Source of the DNA: Pseudomonas sp. S09G 359
Lineage (GTDB): Bacteria > Pseudomonadota > Gammaproteobacteria > Pseudomonadales > Pseudomonadaceae
Direction: 5' to 3'
Assembly (NCBI RefSeq): GCF_002843605.1
Contig: NZ_CP025263.1
Location: 2,695,501 to 2,759,500, forward strand
DNA length: 64,000 nt
The notes under the pieces are model-generated. The model was given only the letters and a program-made list of their open reading frames with translations. It searched no databases and was not told the origin of the DNA. Below, piece after piece: positions 8,791 through 17,982 of the stretch. A program made the position numbers and the translations under genes. Positions within the stretch are counted from its first letter, which is position 1. Each line of letters opens with the position of its first letter.

Positions 8791-9216
8791 TCAAGCGTTG
8801 TTGCTGTGCAGACGGTCCGCACCACCTTCAGCCAAGCCACGTTCCTGCAGACGATCCGCACCACCTTCAGCCAGGCCACGTTCCTGCAGACGATCAGCAC
8901 CGCCTTCAGCCAGGCCACGTTCCTGCAGACGATCAGCACCGCCTTCAGCCAGGCCACGTTCCTGCAGGCGATCTGCACCACCTTCAGCTACACGGCGTTC
9001 CAACAGGCGATCCGAACCACCTTCAGCTACACGGCGTTCCAACAGGCGATCCGAACCACCTTCGGCAACGCGGCGTTCCAGCAGGCGATCCGACCCGCCT
9101 TCAGCTACACGACTTTCCATCAGGCGATCCGCACCGCCTTCAGCGACTACAGGGTGAGCAAATGCGTTTGCAGCGAGTACCGAGAAAGCGAGGCTAAGCA
9201 AGATTTGGCGTTTCAT
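8791..9216 (-). CDS. Secreted protein of nine 13-residue AEGG-DRL repeats
   Basis: 141 residues. A clear signal peptide (MKRQILLSLAFSVLAANAFA) is followed by nine tandem repeats of consensus (V/L)AEGG(A/S)DRLxERx, each 39 bp, ending HSNNA. Two sub-families are visible: the N-terminal repeats read LLERR and the C-terminal ones LQERG, which suggests two local duplication phases. The mature protein has almost nothing outside the repeats and no cysteine. The strong terminator downstream and the signal peptide support a real, expressed gene. Similar short AEGG-repeat exported proteins occur in Pseudomonas to my knowledge, but I know of no established function. Confidence 0.82.
   Translation of the reverse strand: MKRQILLSLAFSVLAANAFAHPVVAEGGADRLMESRVAEGGSDRLLERRVAEGGSDRLLERRVAEGGSDRLLERRVAEGGADRLQERGLAEGGADRLQERGLAEGGADRLQERGLAEGGADRLQERGLAEGGADRLHSNNA
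8810..9155. repeat. 39-bp tandem coding repeat, about nine units
   Basis: In-frame direct repeats of 39 bp inside the gene at 8791-9216. Blocks such as GCCACGTTCCTGCAGACGAT recur at fixed spacing. Slippage or recombination could change the copy number without breaking the frame. Confidence 0.88.
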
Positions 9217-9361
9217 GATGGTGTGCTCCGAGTGTTTTAGTTGGGTTGTTGCTGGTATGGGTTTGATGTTACGCGTTGCATTTTTTAAGAGAACTTCATT
9301 GCGCTGATGGTGACTATCGATGCCAGCGATGGCCCGTTATGGCAGGCCATCGCAACGCCGG

Positions 9362-10084
9362 TCATGGCATCTGCGGCACTTCCTGAGGGCGCAGGTCGAA
9401 CACCAGCACTTCGGCGTCCTCGCCCTGGCTCAGGCGAATCTGGCGCTCATCACGCACTCGGGCGCCGTCGCCTTCCTGCAAGCGTTGGCCGTTGATCTCA
9501 ACGCTGCCCCGGGCCACGTGGATGTACACGTGGCGATCCGGTGGCAGGTCCAGGCTTGCGGTTTCGTCAGCATTGAACAGCCCGGCATACACCCGTGCAT
9601 CCTGGCGTACGCTAAGGGAGCCGTCGGCACCGTCCGGCGAGATGATCAACTGCAAGCGCCCGCGTTTCTGCGCCTCGCTGAAGTGCTCTTGTTGATAGCG
9701 CGGTTCGGCACCGGCCACGGCGGGTACGATCCAGATTTGCAGGAAGTGCACGCCACGGTTCTGGCTGTGGTTGAACTCACTGTGGGCCACGCCGCTGCCG
9801 GCGCTCATCAGTTGCACGTCGCCAGGTCGGATCACCGAGCCGGTGCCCAGGGTGTCCTTGTGTTCCAGGGCACCTTCGAGCACATAGGAGAAAATCTCCA
9901 TGTCGCGGTGCGGGTGCTGGCCGAAGCCTTTGCCGGCCGCAACGCGGTCATCGTTGATCACCAGCAGGTCGGAAAAACCCTGTTCTTCGGGGTTCCAGTA
10001 GTTGGCGAACGAGAAGGTGTGGAACGACTTCAACCAACCGTGATTGGCGGCGCCGCGTTCGGAAGCTTTGCGAAGGGTCAGCAT
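9362..10084 (-). CDS. Pirin-family cupin protein
   Basis: 240 residues, normal for bacterial YhhW-type pirins. Probable metal ligands are visible as HPHRD (His57, His59), then VAHSEF (His101, Glu103). The first cupin is the better conserved; the second (about residues 145-230) lacks a full metal set, as in the family. Some members have quercetin 2,3-dioxygenase activity, others act in redox or regulatory roles, so the substrate is unknown here. It is divergent from a GlxA-type regulator with about 180 bases between them. Confidence 0.88.
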   Translation of the reverse strand: MLTLRKASERGAANHGWLKSFHTFSFANYWNPEEQGFSDLLVINDDRVAAGKGFGQHPHRDMEIFSYVLEGALEHKDTLGTGSVIRPGDVQLMSAGSGVAHSEFNHSQNRGVHFLQIWIVPAVAGAEPRYQQEHFSEAQKRGRLQLIISPDGADGSLSVRQDARVYAGLFNADETASLDLPPDRHVYIHVARGSVEINGQRLQEGDGARVRDERQIRLSQGEDAEVLVFDLRPQEVPQMP

Positions 10085-10264
10085 GGTGGTGTCCTCAAGT
10101 GAGAGCGGGCTGCGACATGCAGGGCTCCTGCGTTGAGAAGAAGATTAATGGTTATCGAATAATTCATTAAGAAGCTAAAATCTGAATAACTGTCCCTTTA
10201 GAGTTGACAGTAATGAACGTGCCATAATGCTCTCCGCATTCCTTCTCGATGGACTTCCCGTTTT

Positions 10265-11215
10265 ATGAAAACCGTGGCCATGGCGCTGTTTCCGGACTTC
10301 TTGCTGCTCGACATGGCTGGGCCGCTTGAGGTGTTTTCGATTGCCAACCGCTATCTGCCGGCAGCGGCGCATTACCAGATCCTCACCATCGGCACCGAGC
10401 CCGGGCCATTACGCGCGTCTAATGGCGTAGTGGTGCAGGCGGACCTGTTGCTGGAGCAAGCCCAGGGCGCTTATGACCTGCTGCTGGTGCCCGGCGGGCC
10501 GGGCGCCTATAACGAGTGCCACCCCGCGTTGCTGCCCTGGCTCAAGGCTGCGGCGCCACGGGCGCGGCGCTTTGGCTCGATCTGTACCGGTGCCTTTGTG
10601 CTGGGGCACGCAGGGCTGTTGGACAATCACCGCGTGACCACCCACTGGCACTACACCGATCGGCTGATCAAGGCATTCCCCCAGGCTATCGTCGAAACCG
10701 ATCGCATCTACCTGCAGGACGGGCGCTTGATCACCTCCGGCGGGGTGACCGCCGGTATCGACCTGGCGCTGTCGGTCGTGGCCCAGGACCATGGCAAGGA
10801 AGTCGCTGTGGAGGTGGCCAAGGTGCTGCTGGTGGTGATGAAGCGCCAGGGCGGCCAGGCCCAGTTCAGCCCGATGACCGCCGCCGTGGCGCCCCAGGAA
10901 ACGGCAATCACCCGTGTGCAGAATCATGTGCTGGCGCATCTGGAGCAGCCATTTACCATTGAGTCCATGGCCGGGTTGGCCGGCATGAGTGCGCGCCACT
11001 TTGCGCGGTTGTTTGCCAAGGACGTGCAAATGACGCCCATGGCCTTCCTGCAAGGCGCGCGCATCGACCGCGCCCGGCAACTGCTGGAAACCACCGACTT
11101 GCCGCTCAAGACCGTGGCCTTCCATGCCGGGTTCGGCAGCGTGCGGCATATGCGCTTTCTGTTCAGCGAAAAACTCGGCCTCAACCCTACCCAATACCGA
11201 CAGCAGTTCAGTTAA
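10265..11215 (+). CDS. GlxA-type transcriptional regulator (DJ-1/PfpI plus AraC domains)
   Basis: 316 residues. Residues 1 to about 190 are a DJ-1/PfpI amidase-like domain with LLVPGGPG and the nucleophile-elbow sequence SICTGAF (Cys107). Residues about 215-316 are an AraC-type double helix-turn-helix (IESMAGLAGMSARHFARLF, then LKTVAFHAGFGSVRHMRFLF). This class usually senses a small nitrogen-containing ligand and activates catabolic genes. It is divergent from the pirin gene, which is a common arrangement and a possible target. Confidence 0.9.
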   Translation: MKTVAMALFPDFLLLDMAGPLEVFSIANRYLPAAAHYQILTIGTEPGPLRASNGVVVQADLLLEQAQGAYDLLLVPGGPGAYNECHPALLPWLKAAAPRARRFGSICTGAFVLGHAGLLDNHRVTTHWHYTDRLIKAFPQAIVETDRIYLQDGRLITSGGVTAGIDLALSVVAQDHGKEVAVEVAKVLLVVMKRQGGQAQFSPMTAAVAPQETAITRVQNHVLAHLEQPFTIESMAGLAGMSARHFARLFAKDVQMTPMAFLQGARIDRARQLLETTDLPLKTVAFHAGFGSVRHMRFLFSEKLGLNPTQYRQQFS

Positions 11216-11364
11216 CGACAGAATGTCCGTCTCGCGCACCCGATTGTCCGTGTCGCTCCCTGTGCCAGCATTGTCCTGTCATCGGTAGGTGGCAAGATAA
11301 CGTCGAGCCCATGGAAAAGGATGCGCGAACGCCCAAGGTCGGGCGTTCCAGCGCGATAACAGTC

Positions 11365-12834
11365 ATGAACAACCCTCAGGCGATTGACGCTGATGGCACG
11401 GTGCGCTTCGGCGGCTATGTCTTTCACCGGCAACAGCGGCTGGTCAGCAAGGCTGGCTGGCCGGTGCCCTTGGGCGGCCGTGCGCTGGATATCCTCGCGG
11501 TGTTGTTGGAGGCGCCCGGGCAGTTTTTCAGCAAGGCCGAGTTGATCGAGCGGGTCTGGCCCCGCAGCGTGGTGGAAGAGAACAACCTGCGAGTGCACAT
11601 CGCCGCACTGCGCCGTGCCCTCGACGGGCAGCGCTTGATTCTCAATGACCCCTTGCGCGGCTACTGCTTCGCGGCGCCTGTGCAGGGCGTGCTCCAGGCC
11701 GCTACCGCGCAGCACAACCTGGCCGCGCGGCTCAGCCCGGTGATCGGTCGCGAAGAACTGTTGGGCGTATTGGTGCGGCGCTTGTCCGGGCAACAGTTGA
11801 TGACCCTCACCGGTTGCGCCGGCGTGGGCAAGAGCACCTTGGCCCTGGCGCTGGCCGAGCGGGTGTTGCCGCGCTATCGCGACGGCGTGTGGTGGGTCGA
11901 CCTGGCTACTGTCGAAGCGCCGCTGACGATGTTGCGCCACCTGGCCACCGCGCTGCAGCTGGAGCCCAGCGGCAGCGCCACCGAACTGTGTCGCCAATTG
12001 GCCGGCAGGCAACTATTACTGGTACTCGACGGCGCCGACCGACTGCTTGGCGCCTGTCGGCATCTGCTGCGGGTGTTACGCGAGCAGGCGCCCCGGGTCA
12101 GCGTGCTGGTCAGCAGCCGCGAAGCCCTGCATGCCCCTGGCGAATGGGTGATGCGCGTACCTCCACTGGCGCTGCCCGCACCGGCGGCGTTGGGCAGTGT
12201 TGAACAGGCGATGGGCAACCCGGCGGTGCAGTTATTCGTGGCGCGGGTGTGTGCCGGCCAGCAGGGGTTCGTCTTGCGCCCTCAGGACCTGGCACCGCTG
12301 CGGGATATCTGCCGGCGTCTCGACGGCATTCCCCTGGCCCTCGAGCTCGCTGCCGCCCAAGTCGACGCCCTTGGCGTGCGCGGCGTGCAGACGCAGTTGC
12401 GCCGTGGCTTGCAGGTACTGACCCGTGGCCGGCGCACGGCCGTGGAGCGCCACCAATCCCTGACTGCCGCCCTGGACTGGACCTACGAACGCCTGAGCCT
12501 GCCGGAGCGCTGGCTGTTCCTGCAACTGGGCTTGTTCAAGATGGCGGTGAGCTTGCCCACCTTGAGTCAACTGGTGGCCGGCACCGAGCTGGAACACGCC
12601 GACCTGTCCTACTTGCTCGCACGCCTGGTCGACACGTCGCTGCTGACCCTTGAACCCGGCCCCGGCTACCCGCGCTATCGCTTGCTCAATTGCCTGCGCA
12701 GCTATGCCTTGGCGCAACTGCGCGACCCCCTGCAGGTGGCGCGTTTGCAACAGGGTTATGGGCATTACCTGGGGCCGTTTTCAGGCCGGGCGTTTGTCCT
12801 GCAACTCGTCGAGCAGGCTGCGTACGCGGACTAG
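11365..12834 (+). CDS. Winged-helix / NTPase regulator, C-terminally short paralogue
   Basis: About 489 residues from the ATG at 11365; an ATG at 11311 is also in frame, but 11365 aligns best with the start of the paralogue. It has an N-terminal OmpR-type winged helix (RALDILAVLLEAPGQFFSK...IERVWPRSVVEENNLRVHIAALRRAL) and an AAA/NB-ARC-like NTPase with Walker A GCAGVGKST and Walker B LLLVLDGAD. It stops soon after the NTPase module, while the neighbour at 12781-15558 continues with about 400 residues of helical repeats. Its last about 18 codons are antisense to the 3' end of that neighbour. It may be a decayed or truncated copy, or a short functional form. Confidence 0.78.
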   Translation: MNNPQAIDADGTVRFGGYVFHRQQRLVSKAGWPVPLGGRALDILAVLLEAPGQFFSKAELIERVWPRSVVEENNLRVHIAALRRALDGQRLILNDPLRGYCFAAPVQGVLQAATAQHNLAARLSPVIGREELLGVLVRRLSGQQLMTLTGCAGVGKSTLALALAERVLPRYRDGVWWVDLATVEAPLTMLRHLATALQLEPSGSATELCRQLAGRQLLLVLDGADRLLGACRHLLRVLREQAPRVSVLVSSREALHAPGEWVMRVPPLALPAPAALGSVEQAMGNPAVQLFVARVCAGQQGFVLRPQDLAPLRDICRRLDGIPLALELAAAQVDALGVRGVQTQLRRGLQVLTRGRRTAVERHQSLTAALDWTYERLSLPERWLFLQLGLFKMAVSLPTLSQLVAGTELEHADLSYLLARLVDTSLLTLEPGPGYPRYRLLNCLRSYALAQLRDPLQVARLQQGYGHYLGPFSGRAFVLQLVEQAAYAD

Positions 12835-15558
12835 ATCCTGGGTGGCAAACCCTTCGGTAAACCGCCCATAGACGCTTGCCAGCAAGTCGCGGGCCGGCTG
12901 CACGCGGCCTTGGGTCTGCCACCGTCGCGCCAACGACATTGCGCAACGCAGCTCCCAGGCCAGCGCGCCTTGTTGGTGCGCCAGGCCCAGGGCTTCAAGC
13001 AGCAACGTTTCGGCGGCGCCGGTATCGGCCAGGCTCTCGGCGCGCACCCGCAGAATCTCCGGGGTGCACCAGCCGGCCGCGCCGTTCCTGGCGCGTTCGA
13101 ACAAGGCGTCGTCTACCGCGTGGGCGTTGAAAGTCACCAGGATGTCCTCGACCAAGCCGAGCCCCTGCACCTCGGTAATGGGTGTGGTGCCCTCGTAGCA
13201 GCGCGCCCAGGTGTGGAACAACTGCACCGAATGTTTTTGTGCCTGCTGCAACAGCAGGTCCAACTGATCGCGTGCTGCGAGGCTATCGCCGTTGTAGTGG
13301 GCGATCACCACCCCGGCCAGGGCCAGGGTGTAGCAGATCGACGTACCGTGGTTGATCTGCAACGCCAGCGTCAGGGCCTGTTCAGCTGTGCGCGCCGCGC
13401 GCTCGGGGAAGCCGCGCAACCAGAGGATACGCGCGAGGATGGTCAACGAGGCCACGCTCTGGTCGTACTGCACGCCAAAACCATGGGTAAAGCGGTTGAG
13501 ATGGCCGCTCTGGGCCATGCGCTGGATCACCTGCTCGGCATTCTGCTGCGCCAGCGCCTGGTGGCCCGCAAAGTGCTGCGCGAGTACGCGCAGGCGTTGG
13601 GCGCTAAGCGCCAGCAACGGCTCGGCCTGGGGGGCTGACGGATCAAAATGCAGTTGATCGAAATGCAGGCTTTGCACCAGGGCCTCGCGATAGTTGCCAT
13701 CGCACAGGCTGACCGCCATCTGCCCCGATACCGCGCGCAACTGCCCGGCCAGGTCCTTGCCGGCCTCCGCCAGGCGCTGCGCGCAGGCAAAGGCATCGAC
13801 GGTCTGTGGCGTACCGCCTTGGGTGTGATAGCAAAAGCTGCCGTGCGCCAGTTGCAAGGCCATGTGCAAGCGCTGGCTCGGCGCATTGGATTGCTCGAGC
13901 CGCGCCAAGGCCTTACCCACGTACAGGCCGTGCTCGCGCAGTAATGACAGTTCCTGCCACAACGGCATGGCGCTGACGGTAAGACGAATACCCAGCAGGT
14001 GCACACCGTGCTCGCCCAGGCCCCAGTCGAGGGCGGCGCGGATGTCTTCACGCAGCGGTGCATAGCGGTCGATCCAGATTTGCGTCGCCGTTTGCTCCCA
14101 ATCGTCCTGTGCCTGGTTCATCAAGGTCAGGCAGCGGTTGGCGTGGCGTTCGCGGGTGGCGCCAAGCTCGTCGGCAATACTGAGTTTTTCCAGGGCGTAG
14201 GTGCGGGTGATGTCCAGCAGGCGGTAGACCATTTCGTCATCACCGGGCTCCACATTCAGCAAGGACTTGGCCACCAGTTGGGTGATCGACCCCAACACCT
14301 CGGCGGGCGCGATTTGCTCACCAGCAATCACCGCCGCCGCACTGGCCAGGCTGAAGCCGCCCCGGAACACCGCCAGTCGGCGCAGGCAAATCTGTTCGCA
14401 ACCGGTGAGCAGGTCGAAGCTCCAGTCCAGTGTGGCGCGCAAGGTTTGATGGCGCGGCAGGGCGCTGCGCCGGCCACGGGTGAGCAGGCGGAAGTTGTCT
14501 TCCATCTGCACCAGCAGCCTGGGCAGGCCGAAGCGCTCGATCTGCGCCGCCACCAGTTCGATGGCGAGCGGAATGCCGTCGAGGCGCTGGCAGATATCAA
14601 TCGCCAGGGGCAGTTCGGCTTCACTGAGTTCAAAGCTGTCTTGATGGGACATGGCCCGCTCGATCAGCAATTGCAGGGCCGGGTAGCCCAGGGCCTGGGC
14701 GCGGTTGCCGCTGGCGGGCGGGCAGGCCAGGGGCTCCAGGCGTTGCACATATTCACCCTCGGCGCGCAGGGCTTCGCGGCTGGTGGCCAGGATGTGCACT
14801 TTGGGGGCATGGCGCAGCAGGGTTTCGCTGATCAGCGCGATATCGTCCAGCAGGTGTTCGCAGTTGTCGATCACCAGCAGCACCTGGCGCTCCTGCAAGC
14901 GGCGTGCAAATTCGGCGAGCGGTTCGTGCTCGGTGTGGGTCAGGTCGAGCAGGGCGGCGAGGTTAGGCAGGATCATCGACGGTGCGCTGAGGGGCGCCAG
15001 GTCCAGCAGGCGAATTCCGTCGCGGTAGTGGCCGATCAGCAATTCCGCCACGCGCAGCGCGACGGTGGTCTTGCCGATGCCGCCGGCGCCGGTCAGGGTG
15101 ATAAAGCGCTGCTCGGGCAAGTGCTGCACCAGGCTGTCGATCAGCGACTGGCGGCCGATCATGCGGGTGCGCCGCAGCGGCAGGTTGTGGCACGGGCGTT
15201 GGGGTTCGCCTTCGGTGGGCATTGTCATCGGTTCGATGCTCAGGGGCGCCACAAAACTGTAGCCGCGCTGGGCCACCGTCACGATATAGCGCTGCCCGGC
15301 CTGGCCATCGCCCAGTGCCTTGCGCAACGCCGCCATATGCACCCGCAGGTTGCCGTCCTCGACCACGCTTTTGGGCCAGACCCGGGCGATCAGTTCCTGC
15401 TTGCTCACGACATTGCCGGCCTGCTCCAGCAGGATCAGCAGGATATCCACCGCCCGCCGCCCCAAACGCAGAGGGCGGCCGGCTTCCAACACCAGGCGCT
15501 GGTGCGGGTGGATGCGGTAGGGGCCAAAATGCACGGCCTGATCGCGTTGGTCACTCAT
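12781..15558 (-). CDS. Winged-helix / NTPase regulator with TPR-like C-terminal half
   Basis: 925 residues. There is an N-terminal winged helix (RRAVDILLILLEQAGNVVSK, VWPKSVVEDGNLRVHMAALRKAL), then an NTPase with Walker A GAGGIGKTT, Walker B VLLVIDNCEHLL and a DGIPLAIEL motif (about residues 130-470), and then about 400 residues of alpha-helical repeats, probably TPR-like. This resembles the STAND-type ATP-dependent regulators that use an OmpR-like DNA-binding head. The effector and targets are unknown. It converges with, and overlaps by 54 bases, a shorter paralogue. Confidence 0.85.
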   Translation of the reverse strand: MSDQRDQAVHFGPYRIHPHQRLVLEAGRPLRLGRRAVDILLILLEQAGNVVSKQELIARVWPKSVVEDGNLRVHMAALRKALGDGQAGQRYIVTVAQRGYSFVAPLSIEPMTMPTEGEPQRPCHNLPLRRTRMIGRQSLIDSLVQHLPEQRFITLTGAGGIGKTTVALRVAELLIGHYRDGIRLLDLAPLSAPSMILPNLAALLDLTHTEHEPLAEFARRLQERQVLLVIDNCEHLLDDIALISETLLRHAPKVHILATSREALRAEGEYVQRLEPLACPPASGNRAQALGYPALQLLIERAMSHQDSFELSEAELPLAIDICQRLDGIPLAIELVAAQIERFGLPRLLVQMEDNFRLLTRGRRSALPRHQTLRATLDWSFDLLTGCEQICLRRLAVFRGGFSLASAAAVIAGEQIAPAEVLGSITQLVAKSLLNVEPGDDEMVYRLLDITRTYALEKLSIADELGATRERHANRCLTLMNQAQDDWEQTATQIWIDRYAPLREDIRAALDWGLGEHGVHLLGIRLTVSAMPLWQELSLLREHGLYVGKALARLEQSNAPSQRLHMALQLAHGSFCYHTQGGTPQTVDAFACAQRLAEAGKDLAGQLRAVSGQMAVSLCDGNYREALVQSLHFDQLHFDPSAPQAEPLLALSAQRLRVLAQHFAGHQALAQQNAEQVIQRMAQSGHLNRFTHGFGVQYDQSVASLTILARILWLRGFPERAARTAEQALTLALQINHGTSICYTLALAGVVIAHYNGDSLAARDQLDLLLQQAQKHSVQLFHTWARCYEGTTPITEVQGLGLVEDILVTFNAHAVDDALFERARNGAAGWCTPEILRVRAESLADTGAAETLLLEALGLAHQQGALAWELRCAMSLARRWQTQGRVQPARDLLASVYGRFTEGFATQDLVRVRSLLDELQDKRPA

Positions 15559-15616
15559 GGGTGGCCGTGCTCTGGGTAAAGTAAGCGGCCAGCATATTCC
15601 AGGTACGTGCGGACCA

Positions 15617-16015
15617 CTAGGCAGCGATCTCTTGAGGCTTGTGACGCAATTGGTGATTTCGCCAGGTCATCGGGTTGACACCCTCGCTGCGCGTGAACAT
15701 ATGGCAGAAGTGCGCCTGGTCGCAGAAGCCGCACTCCAGGCTGATTTGCGTCAGGCTCAAGGAGGACTGGGTAATCAGCTCCTTGGCGCGCCGGATACGC
15801 TGCTGGCGGATCCATTCCTGGGGCGACAGCCCGGTGGTGCACTTGAAAGCGCGGGAAAAGTGGCTGCGCGACAGCGCGCAGGCCTGGGCCAGGTCGGCAA
15901 TGGCCAGGCTTTCGCCGAGGTTGGCGAGGATCAATTGCTTGGCGATACGCTCGCGCCGAGGGCATAGGCCGCCGGTAGCGGATAAGCGGGGAGTACAGTA
16001 CTCAATTCGGGCCAT
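15617..16015 (-). CDS. AraC-family regulator, DNA-binding domain only
   Basis: 132 residues. Almost the whole protein is an AraC double helix-turn-helix (AIADLAQACALSRSHFSRAFK, then LTQISLECGFCDQAHFCHMFTR with the typical PMTWR ending). There is no separate ligand-binding domain, as in SoxS/MarA-sized regulators. It lies on the same strand as, and 58 bases upstream of, the large NTPase regulator gene. Confidence 0.82.
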   Translation of the reverse strand: MARIEYCTPRLSATGGLCPRRERIAKQLILANLGESLAIADLAQACALSRSHFSRAFKCTTGLSPQEWIRQQRIRRAKELITQSSLSLTQISLECGFCDQAHFCHMFTRSEGVNPMTWRNHQLRHKPQEIAA

Positions 16016-16229
16016 GACGGTTATCCGCAGTCGATGGGAGCGTTCCCGGTGAATGGATGCAGTGTAGACGCCTGCATTCTTGTCACCCGACCGCTTGGCT
16101 GACGAGTTAATCGTTGTTAATTTCGCCAGGTGCAGCGGCGAAAATCGTCAAAAAAGACAGCACAGGCATGCAATCTAAGTGGCGTTTTGCGTGCTTATCT
16201 TATGAACTGCTAACCGTTTGGATATCACC

Positions 16230-17153
16230 ATGAATCGCAACGACCTGCGCCGCGTCGACATGAACCTGCTGGTGATTTTCGAAGCGTTGATGTTCGAGAA
16301 GAACCTGACCCGGGTGGCCGAAAAACTCTTCATGGGCCAACCGGCGGTGAGCGCGGCATTGGGGCGCTTGCGAGATTTGTTCGACGACCCGTTGCTGCTG
16401 CGCAACGGGCGGGGCATGGAGCCCACGCCACGCGCCATGGCGATACTCAAGGAGCTGCAACCGGCTATGGACACCATTTCTGGCGCAGTCAGCCGCGCCA
16501 AGGATTTCGACCCTTCGACCAGTTGTGCGGTGTTTCGTATCGGTTTGTCCGACGACGCTGAGTTCGGCTTGTTCCCGCCCTTGCTCAGCCGATTGCGGGA
16601 AGAGGCGCCGGGGATTGTCGTGGTGGTACGGCGGGCCAATTACTTGCTGATGTCGTCGTTGCTGGCCAGCGGTGAGATTACGGTGGGGGTGAGCTACACG
16701 ACTGATTTGCCGGCGAATGCCAAGCGCAAGAAGCTGCGGGATATTCCGTGCAAGGTGCTACGTGGGGATGACGGTTTGGCGCCGCTGAGCTTGGATGATT
16801 ATTGCGAGCGGCCCCATGCGATGGTGTCGTTTTCCGGGGATCTGAGTGGCAATATCGACCTGGACCTGGCGCGTATTGGCCGGGCTCGGCGGGTGGTGTT
16901 GGCGGTGCCGCAGTTCAGTGGGTTGCGGGCGCTTTTGGCGGGCACGCAGATTATTGCGACGGTGCCGGATTATGCGGCGTGTGCGTTGACTGAGGGGACG
17001 ACGTTACGGGCTGAGGACCCGCCGTTTGCGATTGATGCGGCGGAGTTGTCGATGGTGTGGAGTGGGGTGCATGACAATGATCCGGCGGAGCGGTGGTTGC
17101 GGGCCAGGATTTCGGAGCATATGGCTGTGGGTGGGGGAGGCGGCGGCCGCTGA
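16230..17153 (+). CDS. LysR-family transcriptional regulator
   Basis: 307 residues from the ATG at 16230 (MNRNDLRRVDMNLLVIFEAL, the usual start for the LeuO/NahR-like branch). The winged helix covers about residues 10-70 (KNLTRVAEKLFMGQPAVSAAL). The effector domain follows from about residue 95. It ends in an unusual run of six glycines, and the stop codon abuts directly on the long inverted-repeat element at 17154. Confidence 0.88.
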   Translation: MNRNDLRRVDMNLLVIFEALMFEKNLTRVAEKLFMGQPAVSAALGRLRDLFDDPLLLRNGRGMEPTPRAMAILKELQPAMDTISGAVSRAKDFDPSTSCAVFRIGLSDDAEFGLFPPLLSRLREEAPGIVVVVRRANYLLMSSLLASGEITVGVSYTTDLPANAKRKKLRDIPCKVLRGDDGLAPLSLDDYCERPHAMVSFSGDLSGNIDLDLARIGRARRVVLAVPQFSGLRALLAGTQIIATVPDYAACALTEGTTLRAEDPPFAIDAAELSMVWSGVHDNDPAERWLRARISEHMAVGGGGGGR

Positions 17154-17865
17154 GTACATATCCGTTATTTGGGTGGGGGCTGATATTGGTTCCGCTCTTA
17201 CAGCGGGTCACTTTTTGAAGAGCGCAAAAAGTAACCAAAAACGCTTCGCCCCACCACTCGGCACCTCGCTTAGGCTCGGTGTGCCCTCACTCCGGCTTTG
17301 GACCGTGGGCCGCCGCCATGGGCCATCCTTGGCCCATCGCGGCTAACCCGGCGTCCTGCCGGGTTACCCACGCTCCAAAGCCTGCGTTCGGCCAGCGTGG
17401 TTAACGGGGCGCCTCAGATCAAGATCAAAAGCCAAAGCAGATCAAAAGCAGAGCACGGCGGCCTAGTAGCCGACCTGAGTGGTGTAGATCAAAAGCGCTG
17501 TTGCTTTGCTTTGTTTTTGCTGTGGCCCTTACATCCTTTTCGCTGACGAAGTCAGCGGTCTTTTGATCTGCGCTGTTGATCGTGATCTTGATCTTGATCT
17601 TAGGCGCCCCGTTAAACACGCTGGCCGAACGCAGGCTTGAATCCGTGGGTAACCCGGCAGGACGCCGGGTTAGCCGCGATGGGCCAAGGATGGCCCATGG
17701 CGGCGGCCCACGGATTCAAGCCGGAGTGAGGGCACACCGAGCCTAAGCGAGGTGCCGAGTGTTGGGGCAAGAGCCCTTTTGGTTACTTTTGGGGCTCTTT
17801 TCCAAAAGTGACCCGCTGTAAGAGCGGAACCAATAGCCGCCGTTACCGCAGCAACGGATATGTAC
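17154..17865. repeat. 712-bp intergenic element with long inverted arms
   Basis: The left arm (17154 to about 17430) and right arm (about 17588-17865) are near-perfect inverted copies of about 270-280 bases. The tips are identical: GTACATATCCGTT at 17154-17166 and AACGGATATGTAC at 17853-17865. Shared internal blocks include TGGTTCCGCTCTTACAGCGG, GGCACCTCGCTTAGGCTCGG and GGGCCATCCTTGGCCCATCG. The central about 150 bases are unrelated and contain repeated GATCAAAAGC/GATCTTGATC motifs. No transposase is encoded; short frames inside are not credible genes. It looks like a dispersed non-autonomous repeat. Confidence 0.88.
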
Positions 17866-17982
17866 CCAACCCCGTCCCCCCCCCCCACATTGGTCACCCA
17901 TTCTTCCCCCAAATTGGATATTCCTCCAGCCCCCCCCGGTGACTAACCTAGCCACCACCCCCAACCACTCTGGAGCACCACC
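17866..17982. other. Intergenic C-rich stretch upstream of the AhpD-like gene
   Basis: It contains an 11-base C run (17876-17886) and a second run of seven or more C near 17932. No gene is present. The downstream gene's Shine-Dalgarno is CTGGAG just before 17983. Confidence 0.6.

Noticed and set aside
8754..9240. Long + strand frames and CRISPR-like periodicity at 8.75-9.24 kb
   Set aside because: The periodicity is an in-frame 39-bp coding repeat on the - strand with no spacers, and the - strand frame has signal peptide and terminator.
13999..15579. 526-codon + strand frame opposite the large NTPase regulator
   Set aside because: It is a GC-bias shadow: low-complexity Gln/Ala/Gly/His-rich translation, while the - strand frame has clear domains.
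17298..17912. Small frames within the inverted-arm element
   Set aside because: They mirror each other on both strands, which is expected from the inverted arms, and have no start signals.
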